The notes beneath the pieces were generated by a model. It worked only from the letters and a program-made list of their open reading frames with translations. It was not told the origin of the DNA and did no database searches. Below, one piece after another: positions 32,651 through 41,902 of a stretch of 64,000 nt of DNA. The translations under genes were made by a program, and so were the position numbers. Position 1 is the first letter of the stretch; each line of letters opens with the position of its first letter. The stretch is taken from assembly GCA_937136455.1 (NCBI GenBank), contig CAKZOO010000039.1, positions 1 to 64,000 of the forward strand, in the 5' to 3' direction. This DNA comes from an uncultured Flavobacteriaceae bacterium (GTDB taxonomy: Bacteria; Bacteroidota; Bacteroidia; Flavobacteriales; Flavobacteriaceae).

Positions 32651-34063
32651 TTAATGAAAGGATCGAGGTCCTAAAAAGTTAGCCTCAGTTGTATCGATGA
32701 GTTCCTCATTCGAATATACGCCAATTTTTAATTCAGTCTTCGCTTTATTAATAAGGGCTGATTCAATTTCAATAAACAGGGTTCCTTCTGCGTAATTTGT
32801 TGGCTCAATTGTGAATGAATCTCCGCTGACAACTTTAACAGTTCCTTCAATTGAAAGTATTTTGAAATGAACATTTTCAACTGGCTGATCAGTCTTATTG
32901 ATAATTTTATAGGTGTACACATTACTGAGTCTAGTATCTTTGTGTTCAAAGAGTTGACCAGGGAGTCTTAAGATGCTCGCTTCGACAGAATTTCTCAAAA
33001 ACAACATGGATATAAGTACCGCAATTAATGCAAGTAGAACTCCAGTATAGCCTTTCATTCTCAAATTGAACTCGAAAGCTTTGTTTTTAGCAATATTGTC
33101 TTCACTTGCATAGCGAATAAGTCCTCTTGGCTTATCGATTTTATCCATCACTGTATCACATTCATCGATACAGGCGGTACAGTTAATACACTCTAATTGA
33201 GTGCCGTTTCGAATATCGATTCCAGTAGGACAGACCTGTACACATTGATCACAATCAATACAATCGCCATAACCATTCGCTTCTCGATCCTCACCTTTTT
33301 TGAATTTTTTTCGACCCTTAGTTCCTTCACCACGTACATGGTCATAGGCGACAATAATTGATTTATTGTCTAAAAGAACTCCTTGTAAACGACCGTAGGG
33401 ACAGGCAATGATACAGACTTGTTCTCTAAACCAACTAAATACCCAGTAAAATACTGCAGTGAAAATTGACAAAGCAATAAAGGTTCCTGAGTTTTCACTT
33501 ATTCCCTCTCTGATGTGTTCTAATAAGAGATCTCCTGAAATCAAATAGGCTAAGAAGACATTGGATATTACAAATGAAATGACAGCGAAGATCAACCACT
33601 TTAAAAGACGTTTAAAAATCTTTTCAGTATCCCATGGCTGCTCTTTAAGTCTTTTTTGTTTAAATCGATTTCCTTCGATAAGGAATTCAATTCGTCTAAA
33701 GACCATTTCCATAAATATGGTTTGCGGACAAATCCATCCACAAAAAATACGACCAAAGGAAACTGTAAATAAAGCGATAAAGACCACGCCAATGATCATA
33801 GAGATCACAAAAAGATGAAAATCTTGCGGCCAAAATGGAAAACCAAAGATATTGAAGCGACGCTCCAATACATTGATCATTATAAATTGATTTCCATTGA
33901 TTTTTACAAAAGGAGCGGCTAGAAGAAAAATGAGTAAGAAATAACTTACAAGTTTTCTTCTTGAATAATATCTTCCATTAGGTTTCTTTGGGAATACCCA
34001 CTTGCGTTTACCGTCTTCGCGGATAGTCCCAATAGAATCCCTAAAGTTTTCTTGTTCTTGCAT
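32651..34063 (-). CDS. ccoG: Cytochrome oxidase accessory ferredoxin CcoG (FixG/RdxA)
   Basis: The 470-residue membrane protein has several helices and two 4Fe-4S motifs, CIDCDQCVQVCPTGI and CINCTACIDECD (~260-305). The early RIFCGWICPQTIFMEMVFRR and the later EQVCIIACPYGRLQG are family hallmarks. A C-terminal immunoglobulin-like IG_FixG domain follows. CcoG reduces copper for delivery to the cbb3 active site. Gene order ccoP-ccoG-ccoH is the standard one. It is full length. Confidence 0.93.
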   Translation of the reverse strand: MQEQENFRDSIGTIREDGKRKWVFPKKPNGRYYSRRKLVSYFLLIFLLAAPFVKINGNQFIMINVLERRFNIFGFPFWPQDFHLFVISMIIGVVFIALFTVSFGRIFCGWICPQTIFMEMVFRRIEFLIEGNRFKQKRLKEQPWDTEKIFKRLLKWLIFAVISFVISNVFLAYLISGDLLLEHIREGISENSGTFIALSIFTAVFYWVFSWFREQVCIIACPYGRLQGVLLDNKSIIVAYDHVRGEGTKGRKKFKKGEDREANGYGDCIDCDQCVQVCPTGIDIRNGTQLECINCTACIDECDTVMDKIDKPRGLIRYASEDNIAKNKAFEFNLRMKGYTGVLLALIAVLISMLFLRNSVEASILRLPGQLFEHKDTRLSNVYTYKIINKTDQPVENVHFKILSIEGTVKVVSGDSFTIEPTNYAEGTLFIEIESALINKAKTELKIGVYSNEELIDTTEANFLGPRSFH

Positions 34064-34127
34064 ACCGAATTAATCGAGTTAATGGTTAAATGTAATTTGT
34101 TTTGATCAATTGGTATTTAATCACTAC

Positions 34128-35003
34128 TTATTCTTCCCAAAGTTCTCCTTCAGCTTCTTTTGGATTTGCAGGAGTTGTTCCTCCAAGAGTTATGACGTAG
34201 CTAGCTACCTGAGCCATTTCAACAGGTTTTAGTATTTGCTTCCAAGCGACCATACCTTTACCATCACGTCCTCCTTCAGAAATCGTACTGAAAACATTTT
34301 TGATACCGCCACCTAAAATCCAGTGTTGATCTGTAAGGTTTGGTCCAATACCTCCACCACCATCAGCCATATGACATGCAACACAGTTGGATTCAAAGAT
34401 TTGTTTACCAGCCGAAAGATCTGCAGCATCAGTTAAGAGCTCCACTGTTGATACATCTACAAGATCCTTAGCAGTTTTTTTGTATTCTGCGATTGCGATT
34501 TGTGCAGCTGCAACTTCCATTTCATATTCTTCAGCTTGAGTGTATTCTTTGATAAAATCAAAACGAATATGATAGATAATCGCAAATACAATCGTAGCGT
34601 AGAATAGATAAATCCACCAGGGAGGTAAGTTGTTGTCTAATTCTTTGATCCCATCAAAATCGTGATCGATAATGATGGTTTCTTCTGTAGCACCTTCTTT
34701 TTTCTTTCCGATTAAGAAAATCCAAATGGATTTTACCCACTTGCATTCTGGAAGTTTATCTTTTTCAGCAAAGTAGCGTTCCTTAGCTTTTTCGTCAAGA
34801 GAATGAAGCATAATGTTTTCTACTGCTGCTACGATAATTTCAATTGCTATTAAAATTAAAAGTACAATACCCAAAAATAATTGAATCGTAGGTATAGCTA
34901 TAAATGCCGGTTGATCCCCTGAATCGATTGCCCATTCAGTTGCGGCAAAAATGATAAAAAATAAAGCTGGAATTCTAATCCACCAAGGTAATAGGTTTTT
35001 CAT
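34128..35003 (-). CDS. ccoP: cbb3 oxidase cytochrome c subunit CcoP (single haem)
   Basis: The 291-residue protein has two N-terminal membrane segments, a CcoP N-terminal domain (DHDFDGIKELDNNLPPWW, then YHIRFDF) and one C-terminal cytochrome c domain with CVACHMADGGGGIGPNLTD and the distal Met in GMVAWKQIL. Proteobacterial CcoP has two CxxCH motifs; only one is present here, as known for Bacteroidota. It passes electrons to CcoO/CcoN. It starts 3 bases after the short ccoQ gene. Confidence 0.92.
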   Translation of the reverse strand: MKNLLPWWIRIPALFFIIFAATEWAIDSGDQPAFIAIPTIQLFLGIVLLILIAIEIIVAAVENIMLHSLDEKAKERYFAEKDKLPECKWVKSIWIFLIGKKKEGATEETIIIDHDFDGIKELDNNLPPWWIYLFYATIVFAIIYHIRFDFIKEYTQAEEYEMEVAAAQIAIAEYKKTAKDLVDVSTVELLTDAADLSAGKQIFESNCVACHMADGGGGIGPNLTDQHWILGGGIKNVFSTISEGGRDGKGMVAWKQILKPVEMAQVASYVITLGGTTPANPKEAEGELWEE

Positions 35004-35005
35004 GG

Positions 35006-35197
35006 TTATTGTTCTTTATAATTTTGTTGGTTGTCTTCAAAAGGTAAATGACTCATTTCTTTTACATGGTCTTTAGTCGCGGTAGCTACCCACCAAAATA
35101 AAGCGACAAAGAAGACGAAAAAGATGACTAGAGATATCATGGGATAGGTTGCTATCCCTTCGATATCTTCCATATATGGTTTAATAAATTTCAGCAT
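35006..35197 (-). CDS. ccoQ: cbb3 oxidase small subunit CcoQ
   Basis: The 63-residue protein has one membrane helix (YPMISLVIFFVFFVALFWW) followed by a short charged tail (TKDHVKEMSHLPFEDN), the typical CcoQ/FixQ pattern. Position between ccoNO and ccoP, with gaps of 2-3 bases on both sides, confirms it. CcoQ stabilises the complex. Confidence 0.85.
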   Translation of the reverse strand: MLKFIKPYMEDIEGIATYPMISLVIFFVFFVALFWWVATATKDHVKEMSHLPFEDNQQNYKEQ

Positions 35198-35200
35198 GAC

Positions 35201-37375
35201 TTACTTAACTTTAATATCAGTTCCTAGTCGTTGTAGGTATGCTATCATTGCAGTGATTTCTCTGTCTTTCATCGGAACAAATTCCACACCAGCTTGTTTT
35301 GCATACTCTTTATCATCTTCATAACTTCTCACAAAGTCAGGGTCGGCGTGAAGGTTATCTTCGATTTTAGCGGCTTGTGCGTCCATGGATTCAAATGCAT
35401 TGGCGATATCTTCATCAGTGTAGGGTACACCTAAAGTAACCATAGCACGCATTTTATCTTGAATAGCAGAACGATCGTGCTTACTAGTGATTAACCACTG
35501 GTAGGCCGGCATAATTGATCCTGAAGAGGTTGATTGAGGGTCGTACATATGGTTAAAATGCCAGTTATCAGAGTATTTTCCACCAACTCTAAGTAAGTCT
35601 GGTCCAGTTCGTTTTGATCCCCATAAGAAAGGGTGATCGTAAACAAATTCTCCAGCTTTAGAATAAGGGCCGTATCGTTCAACTTCAGATCTAAATGGAC
35701 GGATCATTTGAGAGTGACATCCCACACACCCTTCTCTGATGTAGAGGTCTCTACCTTCAAGTTCAAGAGGTGTATACGGTTTTACACTACTGATCGTTGG
35801 AATATTTGATTCAACGACTAGGGTTGGAATAATTTGTGCAACACCCCCAATTAAAATAGTTACTGTAGCTAATAATGCCAATTGTACAGGTTTGCGTTCC
35901 AACCATTGGTGGAAGGTTTCTCCCATGGTTCTTTTACTCGCAACTTTTTCTAATGCTGGAGCCTCAGCTGCTTCATCAGTTACTGATTCACCTGCAAGGA
36001 TGGTCTTGGCGATATTGTAAATAAGAACAATTAGCCCTATAAGGAATAAGGTTCCACCGATGGCTCTCATCCAATACATCGGCATAATCTGTTGAACGGT
36101 TTCAAGGAAGTTACCGTAAACTAAAGTACCATCAGGATTAAATTCTTTCCACATCAAAGCCTGAGTAAATCCAGCTACGTACATCGGGAGTGCATAGAGA
36201 ACAATACCTAAAGTTCCAATCCAGAAGTGGAAATTAGCTAAAGCTTCAGAGTAGAGTTTTGTTTTAAAAAGTTTTGGAACTAACCAGTATACAATGGCAA
36301 ATGTCATCATACCATTCCAAGCTAATGCTCCTACGTGAACGTGTCCAATAATCCAGTCAGAGAAGTGAGCAATCGCATTGACGTTTTTAAGCGAAAGCAT
36401 CGGACCTTCAAAGGTTGCCATACCGTAACCCGTTATTGCAACTACCATGAATTTTAAGATTGGAGATTGTCTCACTTTATCCCAAACCCCTCTAAGGGTT
36501 AATAAACCGTTGATCATACCTCCCCAAGAAGGAGCGATTAACATTATTGAGAAAGCAACACCTAAATTCTGTGCCCAGTCTGGAAGTGCCGAGTACAATA
36601 AGTGGTGAGGTCCAGCCCAGATGTAAATAAAGATCAAGGACCAGAAGTGAACAATTGATAAACGATAGGAATAGATAGGACGTTCTGCAGCCTTAGGTAC
36701 AAAGTAGTACATCAATCCTAAGAATGGAGTTGTTAAGAAGAATGCTACGGCGTTGTGTCCATACCACCATTGTACAAGTGCATCTTGAACTCCTGCGTAA
36801 ACAGAATACGATTTAAATGCACTGATTGGCAATTCCAATGAATTGAAAATGTGTAAGACCGCAACAGTGATGAAGGTCGCTAAATAGAACCAAATTGCAA
36901 CGTATAAGTGACGTTGTCTTCTCTTAATAATGGTACCGATTAAGTTAACACCAAATACCACCCAAACAAGTGCAATGGCAATATCAATAGGCCATTCTAG
37001 TTCTGCGTATTCCTTTGAAGTTGTAATTCCTAAAGGAAGTGTAATTGCAGCGGCTACAATGATGAGCTGCCATCCCCAGAAGTTGATTTTACTGAGTAAA
37101 TCACTAAACATTCTCGCCTTCAGCAAACGTTGTGTAGAATAGTAAATACCTGCAAAAATGGCATTTCCAACAAAAGCAAAGATTACGGCGTTGGTGTGTA
37201 GTGGTCTCAAACGACCAAAACTCAACCAAGAAATGCCATCAGTAAGCTTTGGAAACATAAACATAAAGGCAAGTAGAAGCCCTACTAACATTCCTACGAG
37301 TCCAAAAATGACGGACGCATAAAGGAAGTTTCTGACAATCTTGTTGTCGTATTGAAATTTTTGAATTTCTCCCAT
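35201..37375 (-). CDS. ccoN: Fused cbb3 cytochrome oxidase subunits I and II (CcoN-CcoO)
   Basis: The 724-residue protein joins the catalytic haem-copper subunit to the membrane cytochrome c subunit. CcoN occupies ~1-470 with many helices, including WWYGHNAVAFFLTTPFLG and GHVHVGALAWNGMM with the metal-binding His residues. CcoO follows (~520-724) with REGCVGCHSQMIRPFRSEVE and a closing TDIKVK. Fusion of CcoN and CcoO is a recurrent Bacteroidota arrangement. Function: high-affinity, proton-pumping oxygen reduction at low oxygen. Immediate neighbours ccoS (3 bases) and ccoQ (3 bases) show a compact operon. Confidence 0.95.
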   Translation of the reverse strand: MGEIQKFQYDNKIVRNFLYASVIFGLVGMLVGLLLAFMFMFPKLTDGISWLSFGRLRPLHTNAVIFAFVGNAIFAGIYYSTQRLLKARMFSDLLSKINFWGWQLIIVAAAITLPLGITTSKEYAELEWPIDIAIALVWVVFGVNLIGTIIKRRQRHLYVAIWFYLATFITVAVLHIFNSLELPISAFKSYSVYAGVQDALVQWWYGHNAVAFFLTTPFLGLMYYFVPKAAERPIYSYRLSIVHFWSLIFIYIWAGPHHLLYSALPDWAQNLGVAFSIMLIAPSWGGMINGLLTLRGVWDKVRQSPILKFMVVAITGYGMATFEGPMLSLKNVNAIAHFSDWIIGHVHVGALAWNGMMTFAIVYWLVPKLFKTKLYSEALANFHFWIGTLGIVLYALPMYVAGFTQALMWKEFNPDGTLVYGNFLETVQQIMPMYWMRAIGGTLFLIGLIVLIYNIAKTILAGESVTDEAAEAPALEKVASKRTMGETFHQWLERKPVQLALLATVTILIGGVAQIIPTLVVESNIPTISSVKPYTPLELEGRDLYIREGCVGCHSQMIRPFRSEVERYGPYSKAGEFVYDHPFLWGSKRTGPDLLRVGGKYSDNWHFNHMYDPQSTSSGSIMPAYQWLITSKHDRSAIQDKMRAMVTLGVPYTDEDIANAFESMDAQAAKIEDNLHADPDFVRSYEDDKEYAKQAGVEFVPMKDREITAMIAYLQRLGTDIKVK

Positions 37376-37378
37376 GGT

Positions 37379-37573
37379 TTATTTAATATCGGTTTGGTTA
37401 GTACTTTTTGTGTTAGTTTTTTCAGTAGTAATTAACTCATCTTCGAATAACATTCGAACAGAGGGGGTGTATCCATCGTCAAATTGACCTTTTCGAACTG
37501 CAGTAATAAACGCAATAAAAAAGCCAATGGCGACAGTAACACTGATTGAAAGCAATAAATAGATTACAGACAA
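37379..37573 (-). CDS. ccoS: cbb3 oxidase maturation protein CcoS (TTG start)
   Basis: The 64-residue protein has one membrane helix and the family motif RKGQFDDGYTPSVRML. The family normally begins MSVIYLL, and here that reading starts at a TTG at 37573-37571; no ATG lies close by in frame, so I accept a TTG start. CcoS helps insert redox cofactors into the oxidase. It is the first gene after the promoter region with the FNR-type box and is followed closely by ccoNO. Confidence 0.85.
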   Translation of the reverse strand: MSVIYLLLSISVTVAIGFFIAFITAVRKGQFDDGYTPSVRMLFEDELITTEKTNTKSTNQTDIK

Positions 37574-37620
37574 AATGTTAAAATTTTCGTAAAAATAGAT
37601 TTACAGAGGTTGATATCATA

Positions 37621-37632
37621 TGATAATTGTCA
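37621..37632. promoter_or_regulatory. FNR-type box and overlapping palindromes before ccoS
   Basis: TGATAATTGTCA (37621-37632) fits TGAT-N4-ATCA with one mismatch and lies 47 bases before ccoS. It is embedded in a larger symmetrical stretch: TATCATATGATA just before it and a CATATGA...TCATATG pair around it. This is the likely control point of the ccoS-NO-Q-P-G-H-safE operon. Confidence 0.6.
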
Positions 37633-37680
37633 TATGGCATCTTTAAATTTAAACAAAATACTGTTGATAAATAGGGCTAA

Positions 37681-40065
37681 TTAGAGTTTTCTACTAATCC
37701 ATTTGGAAGCTATGGTCGTAAAAATGACAACTGATATGGAACTAATAGGCATTAGGATTGCAGCATATACTGGTTTTAAAATCCCCATCACTGCAATGCT
37801 GATTCCGATTAGATTGTAAAATAGTGAAATAAATAGACTTAGGCGAATGACCTTAATTCCTCTTTTGGAAATTGCTATAAATTGATCGAGATTTTCAAAA
37901 ACAGTAGCGTCTAAAATAGCATCGGATGCAGGAGTGAATACTGCGATGTCTTCAGTGATTGCAATCCCGACAGTGGATTCTTTTAAAGCTCCAGCATCGT
38001 TTAGTCCGTCTCCAACCATTACAACAGATCGTCCTTGTTTTTTTAAATTTTTGACATAATCTAGTTTGTCTTGAGGTTGCTGTTTAAACAGCATATTTGT
38101 TGTCCTAGGACTTAAAGCTTCTAAGTTGGATTTTTCTCCTTCGTTGTCTCCTGTTAGAATGTGAATGGATGCAAATTGACTCAATCGACTTAATAATTCT
38201 TTTAAACCTTTTCTATAAGTTGTTTTAAATACAAAACGACCTTTGTTGATTCCATTAATACTGCAAAAAACCGAGGTTTCATGTGTTGAAATTTTCTCGT
38301 TGTTGTTGGTGAATTCACTGTTCCCTAATCGAATTTCGATTCCGTCATAATATGCTTTAATCCCTTGTCCTACTACATTTTCAAAGTCTTTAGGTTGGAG
38401 CAATTCCTCTTTGTCCATCAATTCGTACAAGCTTCGACTCAAGGGGTGATGTGACGCTCTAAGGGTACTTGCAATAAAGACTTTTTCACGATCGGTTAAT
38501 GGAGTTCCGATATAGTGGTACTCCATATCCTTGGCAGCACTTAGAGTACCTGTTTTATCTAAAACGACAGCGTCTGTTTGAGCTAGTTTTTCTAGGGTAA
38601 TTCCGTCTTTGATGTAAAATTTATGGGTTCCAAAGATTCGAAGTAAATTTCCTTGAGTAAAAGGAGCTGCTAGAGCTAGAGCACAGGGGCAGGCTACAAT
38701 GAGTACTGCGGTAAGTACTTGAAGACTTTGTGTTGCATCGATGAAATACCAAATTAAACTAGACGTTATGGCAATGCTTAAAATAACTATGGTAAAGTGT
38801 TTGCTGATACGATCAGTTAAATTTTGGTATTGACCTTGAGCCAATGGATCAAAGCTTTCATTAGACCAAAGCTGTGTTAAATAAGATTGTGAGACCGATT
38901 TGGTTGTCAGTAGTTCGATGGCTCCACTTAGTTGCCTTCCTCCGGCATAGATACGATCCCCAATAAATTTCGTTACGGCTTTTGATTCACCAGTCACATA
39001 GGCGTAATCAATTTCGGCTTCTCCTTTGAGTAATCGACCATCTGTTGGGATGATTTCACCATTTCGTATGAGAATGCGTTTGCCTTCTTCTAATTCGTGG
39101 ATTGGGATAATACGTTCTTTTTCTTCTTCTTCAATCAAGGTGACTGCAATAGGAAAATAGGAGTTAAAATCACGCTCAAAAGAGAGGTGTTTGTAGGTCT
39201 TGTCCTGAAAGTATTTACCTATAAGGAGAAAGAAAACCAGCCCCGTTAAACTGTCAAAAAAACCAGGACCCCAATCTAAGAGCACTTCAACAGTTGAACG
39301 AATAAATAAAACCGATATTCCTAAGGCAATGGGAACATCGATATTTAAAAACTTGGAACGAATCCCTTGATAGGCTTTTTTGAAATAATCAGAGGCGGCA
39401 TAAAAAACGACTGGCAAACTAAAAAACAACATCAGTCCTCTAAAAAAGTGCTTGTACTCTTCGATCCAAATATCATTGTAGTTGAAGTATTCGGGGAAGG
39501 ATAAGAACATCACATTTCCAAAAGCAAAGCCAGCAACACCGAGTTTGTAATAAATGGTTCGGTCAACTTTTGAAGCTTCTTTGTTGTAATCAGCTAAAGA
39601 GATGTATGGTTCATAACCAATCGAAGCGAGTAATAAAACGACTTCTTTTAGAGAAATTTGATCAGATTTGTAATTGACGGTCACTTTTTTGTTTGGAAAA
39701 TCTACCAAACTCGACAGTATGTTCTTACTTAATTTGTTTAAATTTTCTAAAACCCAAATACAGGAACTACAGTGGATGTGAGGAATGTATAAATTGACGA
39801 TCTCTGTTCCTTCTGATGAAAAACTCAACAGCTTTTCTTTGATGTCTTGGTGATCTAAATATTCGTATTCAGTAGTGATTTCCTTTGGGGTAGCTCCAGC
39901 AGCTTGTTGAATGCTGTAATAGTTTTCTAAGTTGTTCTCTTTAAAGATACTGTATACAGTTTTACATCCATGACAACAAAAATTTTTGGTATCGTAAATT
40001 ACTGTTTGATCCTTACACGCATCACCACAGTGATAACAGTTGAGTTGTTCTTTTTGAGCAGCCAT
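37681..40065 (-). CDS. ccoI: Copper-transporting P-type ATPase of the cbb3 cluster (CcoI)
   Basis: The 794-residue pump has an N-terminal Cys-rich domain (CYHCGDACKDQ, then FCCHGCKTVY) and a metal-binding HIHCSSCIWVLE. The CPC motif of copper ATPases occurs in VACPCALALA, with the phosphorylated Asp in VLDKTGTLS, then HHPLSR, GDN and GDGLNDAGALK. It supplies copper to the oxidase from the periplasmic side. It lies just upstream of ccoS on the same strand, with its own gap, and is divergent from the FNR-type regulator across a 108-base region that contains an FNR-type box. Confidence 0.93.
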   Translation of the reverse strand: MAAQKEQLNCYHCGDACKDQTVIYDTKNFCCHGCKTVYSIFKENNLENYYSIQQAAGATPKEITTEYEYLDHQDIKEKLLSFSSEGTEIVNLYIPHIHCSSCIWVLENLNKLSKNILSSLVDFPNKKVTVNYKSDQISLKEVVLLLASIGYEPYISLADYNKEASKVDRTIYYKLGVAGFAFGNVMFLSFPEYFNYNDIWIEEYKHFFRGLMLFFSLPVVFYAASDYFKKAYQGIRSKFLNIDVPIALGISVLFIRSTVEVLLDWGPGFFDSLTGLVFFLLIGKYFQDKTYKHLSFERDFNSYFPIAVTLIEEEEKERIIPIHELEEGKRILIRNGEIIPTDGRLLKGEAEIDYAYVTGESKAVTKFIGDRIYAGGRQLSGAIELLTTKSVSQSYLTQLWSNESFDPLAQGQYQNLTDRISKHFTIVILSIAITSSLIWYFIDATQSLQVLTAVLIVACPCALALAAPFTQGNLLRIFGTHKFYIKDGITLEKLAQTDAVVLDKTGTLSAAKDMEYHYIGTPLTDREKVFIASTLRASHHPLSRSLYELMDKEELLQPKDFENVVGQGIKAYYDGIEIRLGNSEFTNNNEKISTHETSVFCSINGINKGRFVFKTTYRKGLKELLSRLSQFASIHILTGDNEGEKSNLEALSPRTTNMLFKQQPQDKLDYVKNLKKQGRSVVMVGDGLNDAGALKESTVGIAITEDIAVFTPASDAILDATVFENLDQFIAISKRGIKVIRLSLFISLFYNLIGISIAVMGILKPVYAAILMPISSISVVIFTTIASKWISRKL

Positions 40066-40106
40066 AATTGAATTGCAAATGTCAATTTCTTTTCATTACA
40101 AATTTA

Positions 40107-40118
40107 TGATTTCTATCA
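40107..40118. promoter_or_regulatory. FNR-type box TGATTTCTATCA between ccoI and fnr-like gene
   Basis: The 12-bp site fits TGAT-N4-ATCA and is shared by the divergent ccoI and regulator genes, 55 bases before the regulator's ATG. It suggests autoregulation and control of ccoI. Confidence 0.55.
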
Positions 40119-40173
40119 GTCTTTTTTTTGTTCGAATGAGATAAAGAATTAACTTTATATCTGATTTTATATT

Positions 40174-40869
40174 ATGAGCGACCGATCAAAGAGCAAATGC
40201 GAACAATGCATCATTAGACAGTTTAATTCCATGAGAGCGATGACTCATGAAGAATTGTCTAAAGTTTCTCAGTGCAAAGAAGTTAGAACCATTAAAAAAG
40301 GGGAGATCATCTTTAAAGAAGGCGATGCTCTTAACGGTGTTTTTTGTGTTAATAGCGGTATTTCAAAACTTTCAAAGCTTTCTGAAAACGGAAAGAGTCA
40401 GATTGTTAAATTAGCTGGGAAAGGTGAAATCTTAGGGCAACGTTCTTTAATTGCAAAAGAAGAAGCCAATCTTACTGCTGAGGCTATCGATGATATGGAA
40501 GTTTGTTTTATCTCTAAAGAGCATATCTTAGAGCCTCTTGATCGAAACAACGAATATTCTACTGAAATGTTACGTCATTTGGCCAATGAGTTAAAAGAGG
40601 CGGATGATGTTATTGTCAATATGTCTCACAAATCTGTTAAACAACGTATGGCAGCCTGTATTCTCTATATGAACGATATGTACGGTTCAGATAGTGAAGG
40701 CTTCTTGAATCTTGTATTATCGAGAGAGGATATTGCTGATATTGTTGGAACTGCTACTGAATCAGCTATACGTATGATATCTGATTTCAAAAAACAAGGA
40801 CTCATCAATACCATGGGTAAGCGAATTAAAATTGTTGATTTTCGCAAACTCCAATCCATGGCTCAATAG
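40174..40869 (+). CDS. Crp/Fnr-family oxygen-responsive regulator
   Basis: The 231-residue protein has a cyclic-nucleotide-type sensor domain (~25-130) and a C-terminal winged helix (~160-225) with LSREDIADIVGTATESAIRMISDFK, whose recognition helix has the E-x-x-x-R form of FNR. Three early cysteines (KCEQC at 9/12 and SQC near 33), with perhaps one more internal Cys, could hold an iron-sulfur cluster. Divergent position to the cbb3 cluster and the TGAT-N4-ATCA boxes (which match the FNR half-site) before ccoS, hemN, usp and itself make it the likely low-oxygen regulator of this region. Confidence 0.88.
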   Translation: MSDRSKSKCEQCIIRQFNSMRAMTHEELSKVSQCKEVRTIKKGEIIFKEGDALNGVFCVNSGISKLSKLSENGKSQIVKLAGKGEILGQRSLIAKEEANLTAEAIDDMEVCFISKEHILEPLDRNNEYSTEMLRHLANELKEADDVIVNMSHKSVKQRMAACILYMNDMYGSDSEGFLNLVLSREDIADIVGTATESAIRMISDFKKQGLINTMGKRIKIVDFRKLQSMAQ

Positions 40870-40878
40870 TTTTACTAC

Positions 40879-40890
40879 TGATATTTATCA
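40879..40890. promoter_or_regulatory. FNR-type box TGATATTTATCA before the usp gene
   Basis: A fourth TGAT-N4-ATCA palindrome lies between the regulator's stop codon and the universal stress protein start, 57 bases before the latter. Confidence 0.55.
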
Positions 40891-40947
40891 TTGTTAGCTC
40901 CTAAGAGTTGATTTACTTTTACCATGTAAATTATAAACTCTTTCGAC

Positions 40948-41862
40948 TTGATTGATCAACCCTATAAAGTGTTAATTCCCACAGATTTCTCAGAACATTC
41001 GTGGAACGCTGTTCAAAAAGCAATTCATTTGTTTTGGGATAAGCCTACAGTTTTTCATTTTATACACGCTTATAAACCTCATATTGCTAGGAGAAGATTT
41101 TCTGCAAGTGCCTTGTCTTTAGATGATTTACAAGAGGAACCCAAGCGAATTGCAATTGAAAAATTAGATCTTCGAATCGAGAAAATAAAAGCGGAACTTC
41201 ACAACGAAAAACACAGCTATTATACCCATACTTCTTTTGAAACACTAAAAAATGCTGTACTTCAAAAGCTAAGTGAACTAAATATCGATTTAATCGTGAT
41301 GGGTACCAAAGGTGCAAGTGCAATTGAGTATTCGTTGATGGGATCCAACACTCATAAATTGATTCAAGCCAATACCTCATGTCCGCTATTGGCGATTCCT
41401 AGACAATGTCAATTGACAAAAATCAGCACCATTGGTTTTGCTCTTGATATCAAGCGTTCGATTAGTCCACAACAGTTAAAACCGCTGATCGATGTAGCGT
41501 CCTTGCTCAATGCAAAAATAAAGGTGGTTTATGTAAAAAAACCAAATGATTCATTTACAGAAAGTCAATTTGTGAATCTTAAGAAATTAAAAAGTGCCTA
41601 TAGTGATGTTGCATTTGATTTTAAAGGAATGCTAGAGGTAAAATCCGTATCAAAGACCTTAGAACTCTATGCTGAAAAAGAAAAGATTGATGTGATGGCA
41701 CTGATGAACTACAATTATGGATTTGTTGAAAAGATGACAAAGGAAGAGGTGGTTAAAAAGACCTTGTTCGAATCGTTTATTCCACTTTTAGTAGTGTCAG
41801 ATCAAATTGAAACGAATTCCAAAAAATCAAATTCGAATACAGAGCTGACAACTCATGCTTAA
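40948..41862 (+). CDS. Universal stress protein, two UspA domains
   Basis: The 304-residue protein has two tandem UspA domains. The first begins KVLIPTDFSEHSWNAV and has the nucleotide-binding DLIVMGTKGAS...GSNTHKLI pattern. The second (~155-285) is diverged, with VMALMNYNYGFVEK in place of a clean glycine loop. The start appears to be a TTG at 40948, since the family begins within a few residues of this point. It directly follows the FNR-type regulator and has its own FNR-like box, in line with Usp induction at low oxygen. Confidence 0.85.
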   Translation: MIDQPYKVLIPTDFSEHSWNAVQKAIHLFWDKPTVFHFIHAYKPHIARRRFSASALSLDDLQEEPKRIAIEKLDLRIEKIKAELHNEKHSYYTHTSFETLKNAVLQKLSELNIDLIVMGTKGASAIEYSLMGSNTHKLIQANTSCPLLAIPRQCQLTKISTIGFALDIKRSISPQQLKPLIDVASLLNAKIKVVYVKKPNDSFTESQFVNLKKLKSAYSDVAFDFKGMLEVKSVSKTLELYAEKEKIDVMALMNYNYGFVEKMTKEEVVKKTLFESFIPLLVVSDQIETNSKKSNSNTELTTHA

Positions 41863-41902
41863 GATTTAAGTCAAAAAGCAAGTTAAAATCAGTCATAATT
41901 TG

